Assembly: GCA_029570245.1 (NCBI GenBank)
Contig: JAKQSH010000501.1
Coordinates: 1-13,699 of the forward strand
Source of the DNA: Deltaproteobacteria bacterium
GTDB lineage: Bacteria; Myxococcota_A; SURF-8
Reading direction: 5' to 3'
DNA: 13,699 nt
The stretch's first letter is position 1; each line of letters opens with the position of its first letter. Of this stretch, positions 1 to 6,773 are shown one piece after another. Below the pieces are notes generated by a model, which worked only from the letters and a program-made list of their open reading frames with translations, had not been told where the DNA came from and ran no database searches. The position numbers were made by a program, and so were the translations under genes.

Positions 1-1082
1 TGTTCGTAAGTGGGGTCGCATTCGCCGGCGATGTGATCTTTGTCAACGATAGTTCCGGTCAGCTGGCTTGACCAGCGCTGATCGGAATAAACCTGGCCGG
101 TCAGAACTCCCTGCATTTCGGTTGTCATTCCGGGGTTTCCGTCCTTGTCCTGGTCCCAGATTCTGGTGTCGCCGTTGTCAAGGTCTTCGCGAACCGGCAG
201 CTCATCGTTAACAGGGTCGTCCAGATGTACACCACGAATTTCCCACATGCGGTCGGTTTTAAGGGTATTTCCGGCTTTAAGCTCTTCAAGATCGGCAGCG
301 GCGATATGGTGCTGAACCACCGGCACATGGTCGATGTAGTTCTGTGGAATCACCATCCATCCCAATTCTTTGCTGACAGGTTCTTCGTAGTAGTTCTTCA
401 GGCGCAGGAAACACATGGTTTCATCCATTATCAGACCACCCTCGCCGTCGTGACGGATGCGAACCAGATAATGGTTGATGGAAACCGTATCCTGGAAACC
501 TACCAGAGGGATGTCGCTGGTTCTGGCGCCGGTGGGTTCAAGAAGACCCCATACGCCGACATAATCGTTGGCCGGAGAATCTTCACCCGGTGAAGTGCCG
601 TAATCGACAGTCTTGTTGTCGCGGCACTTGCCTGAGGGATCGCAGGTGTAGCGATAGCCGTGATGGAAGCACTGGCGGTTGCCGCAGTCTTCCGGCCAGA
701 GGTCGGCGGTGCATTCGCTGGGAGTATTGCACTCGATATCGGTCAGTTCGCCTTCACCTTCACCCTCACCTTCGCCCTCGCCTTCACCGCCTTCTTCTTC
801 GCCGTCACCGTCAACCATTTCCCACTCGTAAAGGCATCTGCCCTGATCGGTGCAGATCATGCCGTTGGGAGCGAAGAGATAGCAGTCGGCGTCTCTGCGG
901 CAATCGCTGGCGCAGTAGCCATCGGTGTTGCAATAGCGCTTTTCGCCGCAATCGGCGTCCTGGGTACAGGCATAGTAACCCAGTTCGTCGAAAGAAGGAG
1001 CATCGCCTTCAGTTACAGCGCAAGCAGTCAGCATAAGCGCCGCAACGATGAAACCTACCGTCAAAATATTTCTGATATGCAT
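1..1082 (-). CDS. Cys-rich secreted lipoprotein, 3' end outside window (partial)
   Basis: About 360 codons are visible and the gene continues past the left edge. The start is ATG at 1082-1080, preceded by GGAGGAG with an 8-base spacer. Residues 1-21 are a lipoprotein signal peptide with lipobox L-T-A-C (lipidated Cys21). Three cysteine modules follow: C39/45/51/57, C61/67/77/83 and C118/124/133/138/147/153. The first two have the C-x5-C-x(5-9)-C-x5-C look of secreted lipoproteins known from Myxococcota. A Glu/Gly-rich linker (residues 92-112) separates modules two and three. Residues 165-360 read as a beta-rich domain ending in a D-x-D-x-DGNPGMT motif, possibly Ca-binding. The upstream neighbour, a FadL-type barrel gene, lies 36 bases away on the same strand, so the two are probably one operon. 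It is likely anchored in the outer membrane or at the surface. The function is not recognised; the lipoprotein call is firm and the lineage hint is inference. Confidence 0.85.
   Translation of the reverse strand, partial: MHIRNILTVGFIVAALMLTACAVTEGDAPSFDELGYYACTQDADCGEKRYCNTDGYCASDCRRDADCYLFAPNGMICTDQGRCLYEWEMVDGDGEEEGGEGEGEGEGEGEGELTDIECNTPSECTADLWPEDCGNRQCFHHGYRYTCDPSGKCRDNKTVDYGTSPGEDSPANDYVGVWGLLEPTGARTSDIPLVGFQDTVSINHYLVRIRHDGEGGLIMDETMCFLRLKNYYEEPVSKELGWMVIPQNYIDHVPVVQHHIAAADLEELKAGNTLKTDRMWEIRGVHLDDPVNDELPVREDLDNGDTRIWDQDKDGNPGMTTEMQGVLTGQVYSDQRWSSQLTGTIVDKDHIAGECDPTYE
747..788 (-). repeat. Hexanucleotide GGN-GAR repeat encoding (Gly-Glu)7
   Basis: On the minus strand, 14 codons alternate Gly (GGC/GGT) and Glu (GAA/GAG), giving residues 99-112 of the Cys-rich lipoprotein. 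Third positions vary, so the tract is not a perfect DNA repeat. The reading frame is intact through it. It acts as a flexible acidic linker between the second and third cysteine modules. Confidence 0.85.
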
Positions 1083-1118
1083 ATCCAGGACTCCTCCAGA
1101 TTGCTTAACCATGCTCAA

Positions 1119-2666
1119 TTAAAAATGATAGTTCAAAGAGCCGCCGCTTACAACCATCCATCCACCCTGCTTATAACTTGGGAAGCCGGGGTTGTTGGTC
1201 TGCAAACCATACGACTCTTTCATTTCTTCGCCACCGAACAGGGACACGGAACCATCCGCGAACTCGTCTCTGATCTGACCGGGGTCTTTGTAAACCACGC
1301 GGTCGAACATATACCAGAACTGGAAACCTAGCTCGGCACTGAACTGATGTTTGAGAATTTCAAAGTCGAAGATGTGACCGACGGCGACCATCATTACGTC
1401 GTTGTCGGCGTAATTTGTACGGCCCTTCTGCATCGGAACCGGCGACGGCGAATACGCCCAGCCGGCCTTTACCGTAGCCCAGGTCAGATACTTGTATTCA
1501 GCACCGACATTGACGGACAGAGTGTCGGACCACTTGTAATCCTCTCCGTTGACTACGGCGTCGTTGCGGTTAAGAGCACGGAATTCCGCAGCTTCTTCAG
1601 GATGCTGAGCCGAAGTGTCAAGAAACTGCGACCAGCGCTCCCAGGTAAGAACGGCCTGCATCCTGAAACCCTCGTAATTGAAGCCGACCGAACTGGCCAG
1701 TTCCATCGGCTCGTAATCCACAGCCCAGCTCAGGTTGGATGCCGGACGGTTCGGAACAGTAACGTCGATGGAAGAATCTTCGAAACTCTGATGGTAGTTC
1801 CACATATTGATGGAACCGCGTCCGTCGATTTTGATGTATTTTTCGGCCCTGAAAACCAGTCCCAGCGCCAGATAGTCGATAGGTTCCACCTGAAGGCCGA
1901 CAATGGGGCGGAAGGCCCATTCGATTGAAGCCTTCGAAGTTGTAAGCATGTAATCCTGAACGGTGGCCTCTGGAATGTATATGTTGATGTTGGCCAGCAT
2001 GGCCAGAGCGACCTGAACAGAAACACCGAGTGACACATATTTAACGGGGCTGTATGAAACGCCCAGGAAGCCGGAAATCATGTTGTCCCACTCGCCGAAG
2101 CGTGCGAAATGAACCTGATTCGAGTAATACTGCTCGCGTTCGTCTGGATAACGTGTGGTTGTGTTTGCGACATCGCCGATCGGAATAAGTGCCAGAGTGC
2201 CGAAGCGGAAGCCTTCGATGCCGAAAGCCTGCGTCATGCCGAGTCCCAGGTAGGGATTGAAGCCGTCAACCTCAGTATCGCGGCGATAATGCTGAGTTTC
2301 GAGAGTAGGAACGGCGCGGTCAAGACCGTCTTCGAGCTTGCCGACTCTGGCGTCGTAAATGGAAATGGGAATGTCAGCATTAGCCGGACGCTTGCCGAGT
2401 TCGATCTGCAATTCCGGTCTGTAGAAGATGAATGACGCACCCATCTTCTCCTGAAAACGAGACATCAAAGCCGGATTGGTGTACAGAACTCCGAATCCGT
2501 CGCCATAGGCGACCTGGCTGTTGCCGGAGCCCATGGCGGAGACATCATAGCCCATCATGCGGAACCCTGCGGCCTGCGCACTGTCGGGAAGGACAGCCGC
2601 AAAACACAGAATTGCCAGCAGAATCAGATGAGCTCTTACAGGACACTGAAAAGAAGTACCCTTCAT
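1119..2666 (-). CDS. FadL/OmpP1/TodX-family outer-membrane beta-barrel transporter
   Basis: This 515-residue protein has an N-terminal signal peptide with likely cleavage after Ala32 (S-A-Q-A | A-G-F). The mature N terminus has the family pattern: A-G-F, then S-A-M-G-S-G (43-48), then N-P-A (64-66). In FadL this region forms the N-terminal plug. The rest alternates aromatic and hydrophobic residues as in a beta-barrel and ends in Tyr-His-Phe, a terminal aromatic typical of BAM-inserted proteins. FadL relatives move long-chain fatty acids or other hydrophobic compounds across the outer membrane; the substrate here cannot be read from sequence. It is longer than E. coli FadL (about 446 residues). 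AGAGGA lies 7 bases before the ATG. The lipoprotein gene follows after 36 bases, suggesting a functional pair. A promoter candidate lies at 2696-2723. Family assignment is good; substrate is unknown. Confidence 0.88.
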   Translation of the reverse strand: MKGTSFQCPVRAHLILLAILCFAAVLPDSAQAAGFRMMGYDVSAMGSGNSQVAYGDGFGVLYTNPALMSRFQEKMGASFIFYRPELQIELGKRPANADIPISIYDARVGKLEDGLDRAVPTLETQHYRRDTEVDGFNPYLGLGMTQAFGIEGFRFGTLALIPIGDVANTTTRYPDEREQYYSNQVHFARFGEWDNMISGFLGVSYSPVKYVSLGVSVQVALAMLANINIYIPEATVQDYMLTTSKASIEWAFRPIVGLQVEPIDYLALGLVFRAEKYIKIDGRGSINMWNYHQSFEDSSIDVTVPNRPASNLSWAVDYEPMELASSVGFNYEGFRMQAVLTWERWSQFLDTSAQHPEEAAEFRALNRNDAVVNGEDYKWSDTLSVNVGAEYKYLTWATVKAGWAYSPSPVPMQKGRTNYADNDVMMVAVGHIFDFEILKHQFSAELGFQFWYMFDRVVYKDPGQIRDEFADGSVSLFGGEEMKESYGLQTNNPGFPSYKQGGWMVVSGGSLNYHF

Positions 2667-2695
2667 ATTCCAGTCCTCTACAGGTTGGCCTTTAC

Positions 2696-2723
2696 ATTAT
2701 GAAAACGGCACGAGATACAGCAA
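2696..2723 (-). promoter_or_regulatory. Candidate sigma-70-type promoter for the fadL-like gene
   Basis: On the minus strand, TTGCTG (2723-2718) is followed by a 16-base spacer and CATAAT (2701-2696). The -10 matches consensus at 5 of 6 positions, but the -35 matches at only 3 of 6. Transcription would begin near 2689, giving a short leader with AGAGGA just before the start codon. This was found by eye and the organism's sigma-factor consensus is unknown. Confidence 0.35.
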
Positions 2724-2743
2724 CTATCGAAGGGAATGATAGT
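2723..2743. repeat. Inverted repeat ACTATC-N9-GATAGT beside the fadL-like promoter
   Basis: ACTATC (2723-2728) and GATAGT (2738-2743) form a perfect 6-bp inverted repeat with a 9-base spacer. It abuts the outer edge of the proposed -35 element. That position would suit an activator or repressor dimer site. It is short enough to arise by chance. Confidence 0.3.
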
Positions 2744-2820
2744 GCAGAGCAAGTGCAACCACATCCGTCATTTTTAGAAAGTGTATGATAGAAGCCCGGC
2801 AAGGTCAAAAACTTTTTCAC

Positions 2821-2857
2821 AATATTAATAAGACATTGAATGGTCTTAATATTTTTT
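2821..2857 (+). terminator. Terminator-like hairpin with T tract, not adjacent to a plus-strand gene end
   Basis: The left arm AATATTA-[ATA]-AGAC (2821-2834) pairs with GTCTTAATATT (2843-2853), giving 11 base pairs with a 3-base bulge and an 8-base loop. A run of six T residues (2852-2857) overlaps the end of the right arm. The form is that of a rho-independent terminator on the plus strand, though the stem is AT-rich. No plus-strand gene ends upstream, so it could terminate a small RNA, act in the leader of the 2978 gene, or be a DNA-level inverted repeat. Confidence 0.4.
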
Positions 2858-2977
2858 AAATTAATCATGGATTTGAAATTCTCAATCCCATTGAATGACG
2901 TGCAAATTTGCCTTGCTTTGAAAATTTCAGGATGGCATTCTTGAGGCGTAATCTGAAACCGCACGGAGAACATGAAA

Positions 2978-3319
2978 ATGAGCGCAAAAGCTTTCGGCAT
3001 TTTAATTCTGCTGGCAGTGCTGATCGCCGGAATCAGCGCATGCAGAAGCGGCGAAAAAAAGATTGAAAAGAACGCCGTTATCCAGAACGTAACCATATCG
3101 CCTGAAGAAGCCCGTGACGGAACGACAAAGCTTGTAAGAGCTCCCGACGGCAAATACTATAATATGGTTATTCCCAAAGGCACCCCCGACGGCAAACTGC
3201 TGATGCTTCCGCCACAAATCGCAGAAAGATACGCCTACCCTCTTTATTTCAAGATCGGAGTAGTTGAAGGTGGAGCCGAAGCGGCGGACGATCTGCTGCA
3301 CCGGAAAAAACATAAATAG
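2978..3319 (+). CDS. Small lipoprotein with a DnaJ C-terminal-domain-like segment
   Basis: A 113-residue protein if started at ATG 2978. GGAG (2965-2968) lies 9 bases from this start but only 3 from the alternative ATG at 2972 (115 residues), so 2978 is preferred. A short hydrophobic signal ends in lipobox I-S-A-C, with lipidation at the Cys at 3041-3043, followed by Arg. A Lys/Glu-rich linker follows, then a compact beta-rich segment. In 115-residue numbering, P58-D-G-K and V66-I-P-K-G-T-P-D-G-K-L-L, followed by P90-L-Y-F-K-I-G-V, resemble the DnaJ C-terminal-domain pattern 'DG...IP.GT..G..L.L....DLY..I.V'. There is no J domain or zinc finger. The tail is rich in Lys and His. It probably sits on a periplasm-facing membrane. 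It stands alone, convergent with the next gene. Lipoprotein status is fairly sure; the DnaJ-like fold is an inference from motif similarity. Confidence 0.75.
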   Translation: MSAKAFGILILLAVLIAGISACRSGEKKIEKNAVIQNVTISPEEARDGTTKLVRAPDGKYYNMVIPKGTPDGKLLMLPPQIAERYAYPLYFKIGVVEGGAEAADDLLHRKKHK

Positions 3320-3348
3320 AAGCAGAATCCGAGTTATCTACTGCTTTT
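3320..3348. terminator. Weak hairpin between convergent genes
   Basis: AAGCAG (3320-3325) can pair with CTGCTT (3341-3346) across a 15-base loop, followed by a short T run to 3348. It lies where the plus-strand lipoprotein ends (3319) and the minus-strand ligase ends (3338), and overlaps the ligase stop codon. The stem is only 6 bp with a large loop, so termination activity is doubtful. Confidence 0.2.
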
Positions 3349-5500
3349 CCGGCTCAACAACTTCCTGCACAGACTTATCTTCAGACGGCTTATCTTCAGA
3401 CTTATCCAACTCCGCTTTTGTTTTTTCAAGCTCGGTTTTCTTGCGGAATTCTGCAATGCGCGTCCTGATACCGTCATGCGATTCTTTTACCCGTCGGCTT
3501 GAACTGAAAGGACTTATGACCAGACCTCGGTCAAGATATTCCGACATACTGTCGTATACGGTCAGCGCCTTGTCGAACTCCTTCATGTCGTTAAGAATGG
3601 ACGCCTTGACAAACATGGCTTCCAGAACATCGTATCCGTCGGGGCTTTTGAAACGGACGTAGTTTTCCGCATGCCGAAGCGCGTTGTCGATGATGTTCAG
3701 CGCCTCCGATCTCCGTCCGTCCAGAGCGGTCATGTGAGCAAAAAGCGTATGATATCTTATTCCAATAGGATACAGATCGGCGGCCTTTGAAGCAGCTTCA
3801 AGCGCATCCTGTTTTGCGCCTTTCTGCTCGTACAACATAGCCAGACCTGCATAATACTCGGACTGATAAGGGTTCAGCTCAACAGCTTTCCGCGCACCGT
3901 CAAGCGCTTTCTCAAGCAGTTCTGCATTGCCGGTTTTGTCGAAAAGATTCGAATTCATCACTGATTGCTTATATGCAATAACAGGGTTGAACGGCCATAC
4001 ATCCATTGATTCATCAATAAAACCAGCAGCTTTCTCCTGCGAGCCGTTTTCGGCGCTGATGTCCGACAGCTGAGAATAATTGCTTGCTATCATATTGAGG
4101 AAATGCAGACCGACAACCGCAACAACAAGAACAGCAACAACTACGGTCCTGAGAATTATTTCAGTGGAACCCGCCGCAGCTTCAGGCAAACCGCTCTGCC
4201 GTCTGGAAACGATTAAGCCGGCAAAAACGAACAACGTAAACCCGAATGCCGGGCCGTCGATATCGAGATCGAAAGAGGAATGCAGAAGCATTACAAGCAG
4301 AGAAACAGTCAGAACGTAAACCGTTTCGCTGCCTTTACCGCCGGATTTTATTTCGCGCAGAGCCTCGCGCAGAAGCGACACGATAAAAGCTGCAAACAGC
4401 AGAAAACCGACAATGCCGATTTCGGCAAAGAATTGAATCCAGATATTGTGCGGATTGCGGCTGTATACCGGTTCTTCAAGGTACTTGCGGTTAAGGTGTT
4501 CATAGGCGCCCATCCCGGCGCCCATGGGCTGAAAATCGACACCCATCCGCAGAGCAGTTTTCCAGTAACTTATTCTGCTGCCGACCGAAACGTCACCGCC
4601 TTCGCCACCCAGCGCCTCAATTCTTTCCACCGGAGAAACGGCAGAAGACGTTTCTGTGCCGGTGCCCTGCGCCATCTCGGAAGCCTTGTCGATTCCGTAG
4701 AAAATCGCCACGGAGAAAAGCGCTATCAGAATAAGAGATACTGCAGCTGCCGCACCGCGCCGTTTAAGCAGATAAGGAAGCATCGCCAGCATGCCTGTTG
4801 CTGCGCACAACCAGCCGCCGCGCGACATGGTATACATGAGGGCGACGACAAGAAATGCAAGCATAAGCACTGCAAGCAGTTTCAGCGATTTCTTTTCCAC
4901 GCCGAAGATAAACAGCGCCGCAAGCGGAATCATTGCAGCCAGGTATCCGGCGAAAGCGTTGGTATGGAAAAACGTGGAAAACGGACGCTGAGTTTCCTTC
5001 AACAGGCGGATGTCTTCGGCGGAAAAGTTATTTTCCGAGGCGAAACGGAGCATCTTCGAAAATCCCCATGCCCCCTGATAAATTCCATACAGCGCCGCAA
5101 TGGAAGCAGCGGCAAACAGCAGGAAAATAACTCTGCGAGTCTTAACTTCATCCGGCCGAACCAGGACAATTGTTGCAAAAAGCAGAAAACCGGTAAGATA
5201 ACGCAATGATTCCCATAGCGCGTCGTTGAATACAACGCTCCATAAAACTGAAAGCAGAACCCATGCGGAAAATGCAGCCGCAGTTATGAAAGATGGGCTG
5301 AAAACCATGTTTTTCATGGCGACAGGACGGGAAATTGACACCCAGCCACAAAGCAGAAGAGCCAGAAATTCCCACACAAAAAGAGCGACTTCGGGATTCA
5401 TTCCCAGCGAATAATTGCCGGCGGCAATAAGCGGAATGGCCGGAACGGCAAAATACATAAGCCTCGGAAAATTTCTGCTGTTTATTTCATTCATCGCCAT
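3338..5500 (-). CDS. O-antigen ligase/polymerase-family membrane protein with C-terminal TPR domain
   Basis: A 720-residue polytopic membrane protein. Residues from about 10 to 470 hold many hydrophobic spans. The long periplasmic loop carries the WaaL/Wzy_C family signature: G-A-G-M-G-A-Y near residue 325, then N-P-H-N-I-W-I-Q-F-F-A-E-I-G around His351 and Glu360. Family members transfer undecaprenyl-linked glycans to lipid A-core or polymerise glycan repeats at the periplasmic face of the inner membrane. Residues about 500-680 contain TPR-like helices (for example Y-Y-A-G-L-A-M-L-Y-E-Q-K-G near 548), probably for protein contacts. The last 40 residues are charged with an S-E-D-K repeat. No clear Shine-Dalgarno precedes ATG 5500; ATG 5494 is an alternative. 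It is divergent from a heptosyltransferase-like gene, which supports an LPS role. Family is confident; ligase versus polymerase is not resolved. Confidence 0.87.
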   Translation of the reverse strand: MAMNEINSRNFPRLMYFAVPAIPLIAAGNYSLGMNPEVALFVWEFLALLLCGWVSISRPVAMKNMVFSPSFITAAAFSAWVLLSVLWSVVFNDALWESLRYLTGFLLFATIVLVRPDEVKTRRVIFLLFAAASIAALYGIYQGAWGFSKMLRFASENNFSAEDIRLLKETQRPFSTFFHTNAFAGYLAAMIPLAALFIFGVEKKSLKLLAVLMLAFLVVALMYTMSRGGWLCAATGMLAMLPYLLKRRGAAAAVSLILIALFSVAIFYGIDKASEMAQGTGTETSSAVSPVERIEALGGEGGDVSVGSRISYWKTALRMGVDFQPMGAGMGAYEHLNRKYLEEPVYSRNPHNIWIQFFAEIGIVGFLLFAAFIVSLLREALREIKSGGKGSETVYVLTVSLLVMLLHSSFDLDIDGPAFGFTLFVFAGLIVSRRQSGLPEAAAGSTEIILRTVVVAVLVVAVVGLHFLNMIASNYSQLSDISAENGSQEKAAGFIDESMDVWPFNPVIAYKQSVMNSNLFDKTGNAELLEKALDGARKAVELNPYQSEYYAGLAMLYEQKGAKQDALEAASKAADLYPIGIRYHTLFAHMTALDGRRSEALNIIDNALRHAENYVRFKSPDGYDVLEAMFVKASILNDMKEFDKALTVYDSMSEYLDRGLVISPFSSSRRVKESHDGIRTRIAEFRKKTELEKTKAELDKSEDKPSEDKSVQEVVEPEKQ
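3374..3401 (-). repeat. 13-base direct repeat with 15-base period in the ligase tail
   Basis: CTTATCTTCAGAC occurs at 3374-3386 and again at 3389-3401 on the plus strand. On the coding strand this is a five-codon unit read as S-E-D-K-P then S-E-D-K-S, in the charged C-terminal tail of the ligase-like protein. The period is a multiple of three, so copy-number change would keep the frame. Confidence 0.8.
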
Positions 5501-5575
5501 ACACCAGTTTCAAGCTGTTCATAAAAACGTTCATTTTCCGCGCAGAGCATATAAGACAATCTTCAACTCTGCAAG

Positions 5576-5605
5576 CTTCTTGACTTTGAACAAAATCTCA
5601 AGAAG
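5576..5605. promoter_or_regulatory. Candidate operator: inverted repeat CTTCTTGA-N14-TCAAGAAG
   Basis: CTTCTTGA (5576-5583) and TCAAGAAG (5598-5605) are perfect 8-bp inverted arms with a 14-base spacer and a centre-to-centre distance of 22 bases, close to two helical turns. The pair straddles the -35 element proposed for the glycosyltransferase gene. A second, shorter inverted pair, GCAGAG (5542-5547) and CTCTGC (5567-5572), lies just to the left. This geometry suits a dimeric repressor that could affect both divergent LPS genes. No regulator is identified. Confidence 0.4.
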
Positions 5606-5614
5606 ATGTATTCT
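5586..5614 (+). promoter_or_regulatory. Candidate promoter for the glycosyltransferase-metH unit
   Basis: TTGAAC (5586-5591), a 17-base spacer and TATTCT (5609-5614) each match the sigma-70 hexamers at 4 of 6 positions. Transcription would start near 5621, about 29 bases before the ATG at 5650. An inverted repeat overlaps the -35 and spacer. The region holds no equally good candidate for the divergent minus-strand gene. Confidence 0.4.
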
Positions 5615-5649
5615 TTGAGGAGTGAAAAAATCACAGGGGTTTGTCCAGC

Positions 5650-6762
5650 ATGAAAAAACCTTTTCCGAGCCATGAACCGCACAGTCTTCTTCTTGTAAGA
5701 TTCAGTTCAATGGGCGATATTCTGCATGTCCTGCCCGCCTTCAGGGCACTCAGAAAAAAGCTTAGAATTACCCGTCTGTTCTGGGCGGTTGACAACGCAT
5801 TTGCCGATATCGTCGAAGGACAGGATGGCCTGAAAGAAATTCTGCCGTTCGAACGACATGAAACGGCGAAGCGACTCGGCGCGCTTACGACATTCTGGTC
5901 AGGAATCAGCATGGTCTGGCATTACATAAAGGAACTACGCAGCAGAAAGATCGTCGGCAGCCTTGATTTTCACGGCAATTTCCGCTCAGGTTTTTTTGCA
6001 TGGTTTTCCGGTGCCCGCCGACGCCTGGCATTTTCGAGTTGGAGCGAAGGCAACCGCATTTTTCAGGATTGCGCATTCAAAGCGCCCAAAGCCAAACTGC
6101 ACGCAATTGAAAGAAATCTGGCGCTCATTAAACACATGGGAATCGACGCCGAACCGGAGTGTGTGCCAGTGGCTGTCGGCAGCGACAAGCGCGCCACCAT
6201 TGATAAATACCTGAAAGAACAGCAGCTGGAACAGAAACGCTACATCCTCATGTTTCCGACATCGACCTGGACTATAAAACAGTGGACAGTAGAAGGTTAC
6301 GCGGAAACGGCCTCGGAAATAAACAAAGCTACCGGATTGCCGGTTCTCATCGTTCAGGATTTGAAGGGCGCGGAAACGGCGGAAGCCATTGCCGCAATAT
6401 CAAAAGGCAAAATAAAAGTCACTCCGTTCTTCGGCATCAAAGAGCTGGCGGCACTGTGTGAAAACGCAGCATTCGCAATCGGCTGCGATACCGGCCCTCT
6501 GCATCTTGCAGCAGCAATGGGAACGCCGGTTGTCGGCATATACGGCCCCACCGACCCGGCAGTCTTCGGCCCGTACTGGAAGCCCAATCGCGTTGTTATG
6601 CATGACGAAAACTGCACCAGGCGCTGCTGGAAACATCGCCGTTCGGAGGACGAAGCGTGCCAGTGCCTGAAGGCGCTGAAAGCAGAAAAAGTTATAAAAG
6701 CCTGCCTGGAGCTTTATGCGGAAACATCCACCGCACAGGAAAAAGCACGCAGATCGGCCTGA
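5650..6762 (+). CDS. Glycosyltransferase family 9, lipopolysaccharide heptosyltransferase-like
   Basis: A 370-residue protein matching the usual length of WaaC/WaaF enzymes, which transfer heptose from ADP-heptose to the lipid A-Kdo inner core on the cytoplasmic side of the inner membrane. The N-terminal domain opens with L-L-L-V-R-F-S-S-M-G-D-I-L-H (Asp23). The C-terminal Rossmann domain has the family motif D280-T-G-P-L-H285 followed by G-I-Y-G-P-T-D-P. Asp23, Lys210 (T-I-K-Q-W), Asp280 and His285 line up with the Asp13, Lys192, Asp261 and His266 recalled for E. coli WaaC. A C-terminal cysteine cluster (322, 326, 337, 339) is also seen in many GT9 proteins. ATG 5650 is preferred: AGGGG at 5635-5639 is 10 bases upstream, whereas an in-frame TTG at 5641 would sit on it. 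It is divergent from the ligase-like gene and 38 bases before metH. Whether it is heptosyltransferase I, II or another GT9 is not decided. Confidence 0.88.
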   Translation: MKKPFPSHEPHSLLLVRFSSMGDILHVLPAFRALRKKLRITRLFWAVDNAFADIVEGQDGLKEILPFERHETAKRLGALTTFWSGISMVWHYIKELRSRKIVGSLDFHGNFRSGFFAWFSGARRRLAFSSWSEGNRIFQDCAFKAPKAKLHAIERNLALIKHMGIDAEPECVPVAVGSDKRATIDKYLKEQQLEQKRYILMFPTSTWTIKQWTVEGYAETASEINKATGLPVLIVQDLKGAETAEAIAAISKGKIKVTPFFGIKELAALCENAAFAIGCDTGPLHLAAAMGTPVVGIYGPTDPAVFGPYWKPNRVVMHDENCTRRCWKHRRSEDEACQCLKALKAEKVIKACLELYAETSTAQEKARRSA

Positions 6763-6773
6763 GCTGAAGGCCG
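6755..6773 (+). other. GC-rich hairpin across the glycosyltransferase stop codon
   Basis: CGGCCT (6755-6760) pairs with AGGCCG (6768-6773) over a 7-base loop that contains most of the TGA stop (6760-6762). Outer GAT/ATC pairing is possible with a CAG bulge. There is no T run, so it is not an intrinsic terminator. It may mark an mRNA processing or stability point between the glycosyltransferase and metH. Confidence 0.4.

Larger units (their letters stand above)
2667..2977. other. Divergent AT-rich intergenic region, 311 bases, no convincing gene
   Basis: This region separates the minus-strand fadL-like gene from the plus-strand small lipoprotein. It holds a candidate minus-strand promoter, a 6-bp inverted repeat beside it, and a hairpin followed by six T residues. 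The 9-mer CATTGAATG occurs twice (2834-2842 and 2889-2897). Two AT-rich palindromic stretches, GCAAATTTGC (2902-2911) and TGAAAATTTCA (2919-2929), lie just upstream of the lipoprotein. A weak plus-strand promoter candidate for the lipoprotein is TTGCTT (2913-2918), 17 bases, then CATTCT (2936-2941). Reading frames here have no supporting start signals. Confidence 0.6.

Noticed and set aside
660..1331. 223-codon plus-strand reading frame rich in Ala/Phe
   Set aside because: It lies opposite two well-supported genes, spans the gap between them, and its composition mirrors the Gly-Glu and signal-peptide codons of the real strand.
4280..5209. 309-codon plus-strand reading frame inside the O-antigen ligase gene
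   Set aside because: It is antisense to conserved membrane spans and the ligase motif, has no ribosome site, and reads as Arg/Lys/His-rich shadow sequence.
5641..5649. TTG at 5641 as the glycosyltransferase start
   Set aside because: The likely Shine-Dalgarno AGGGG ends at 5639, leaving no spacer for TTG 5641 but a good 10-base spacer for ATG 5650.
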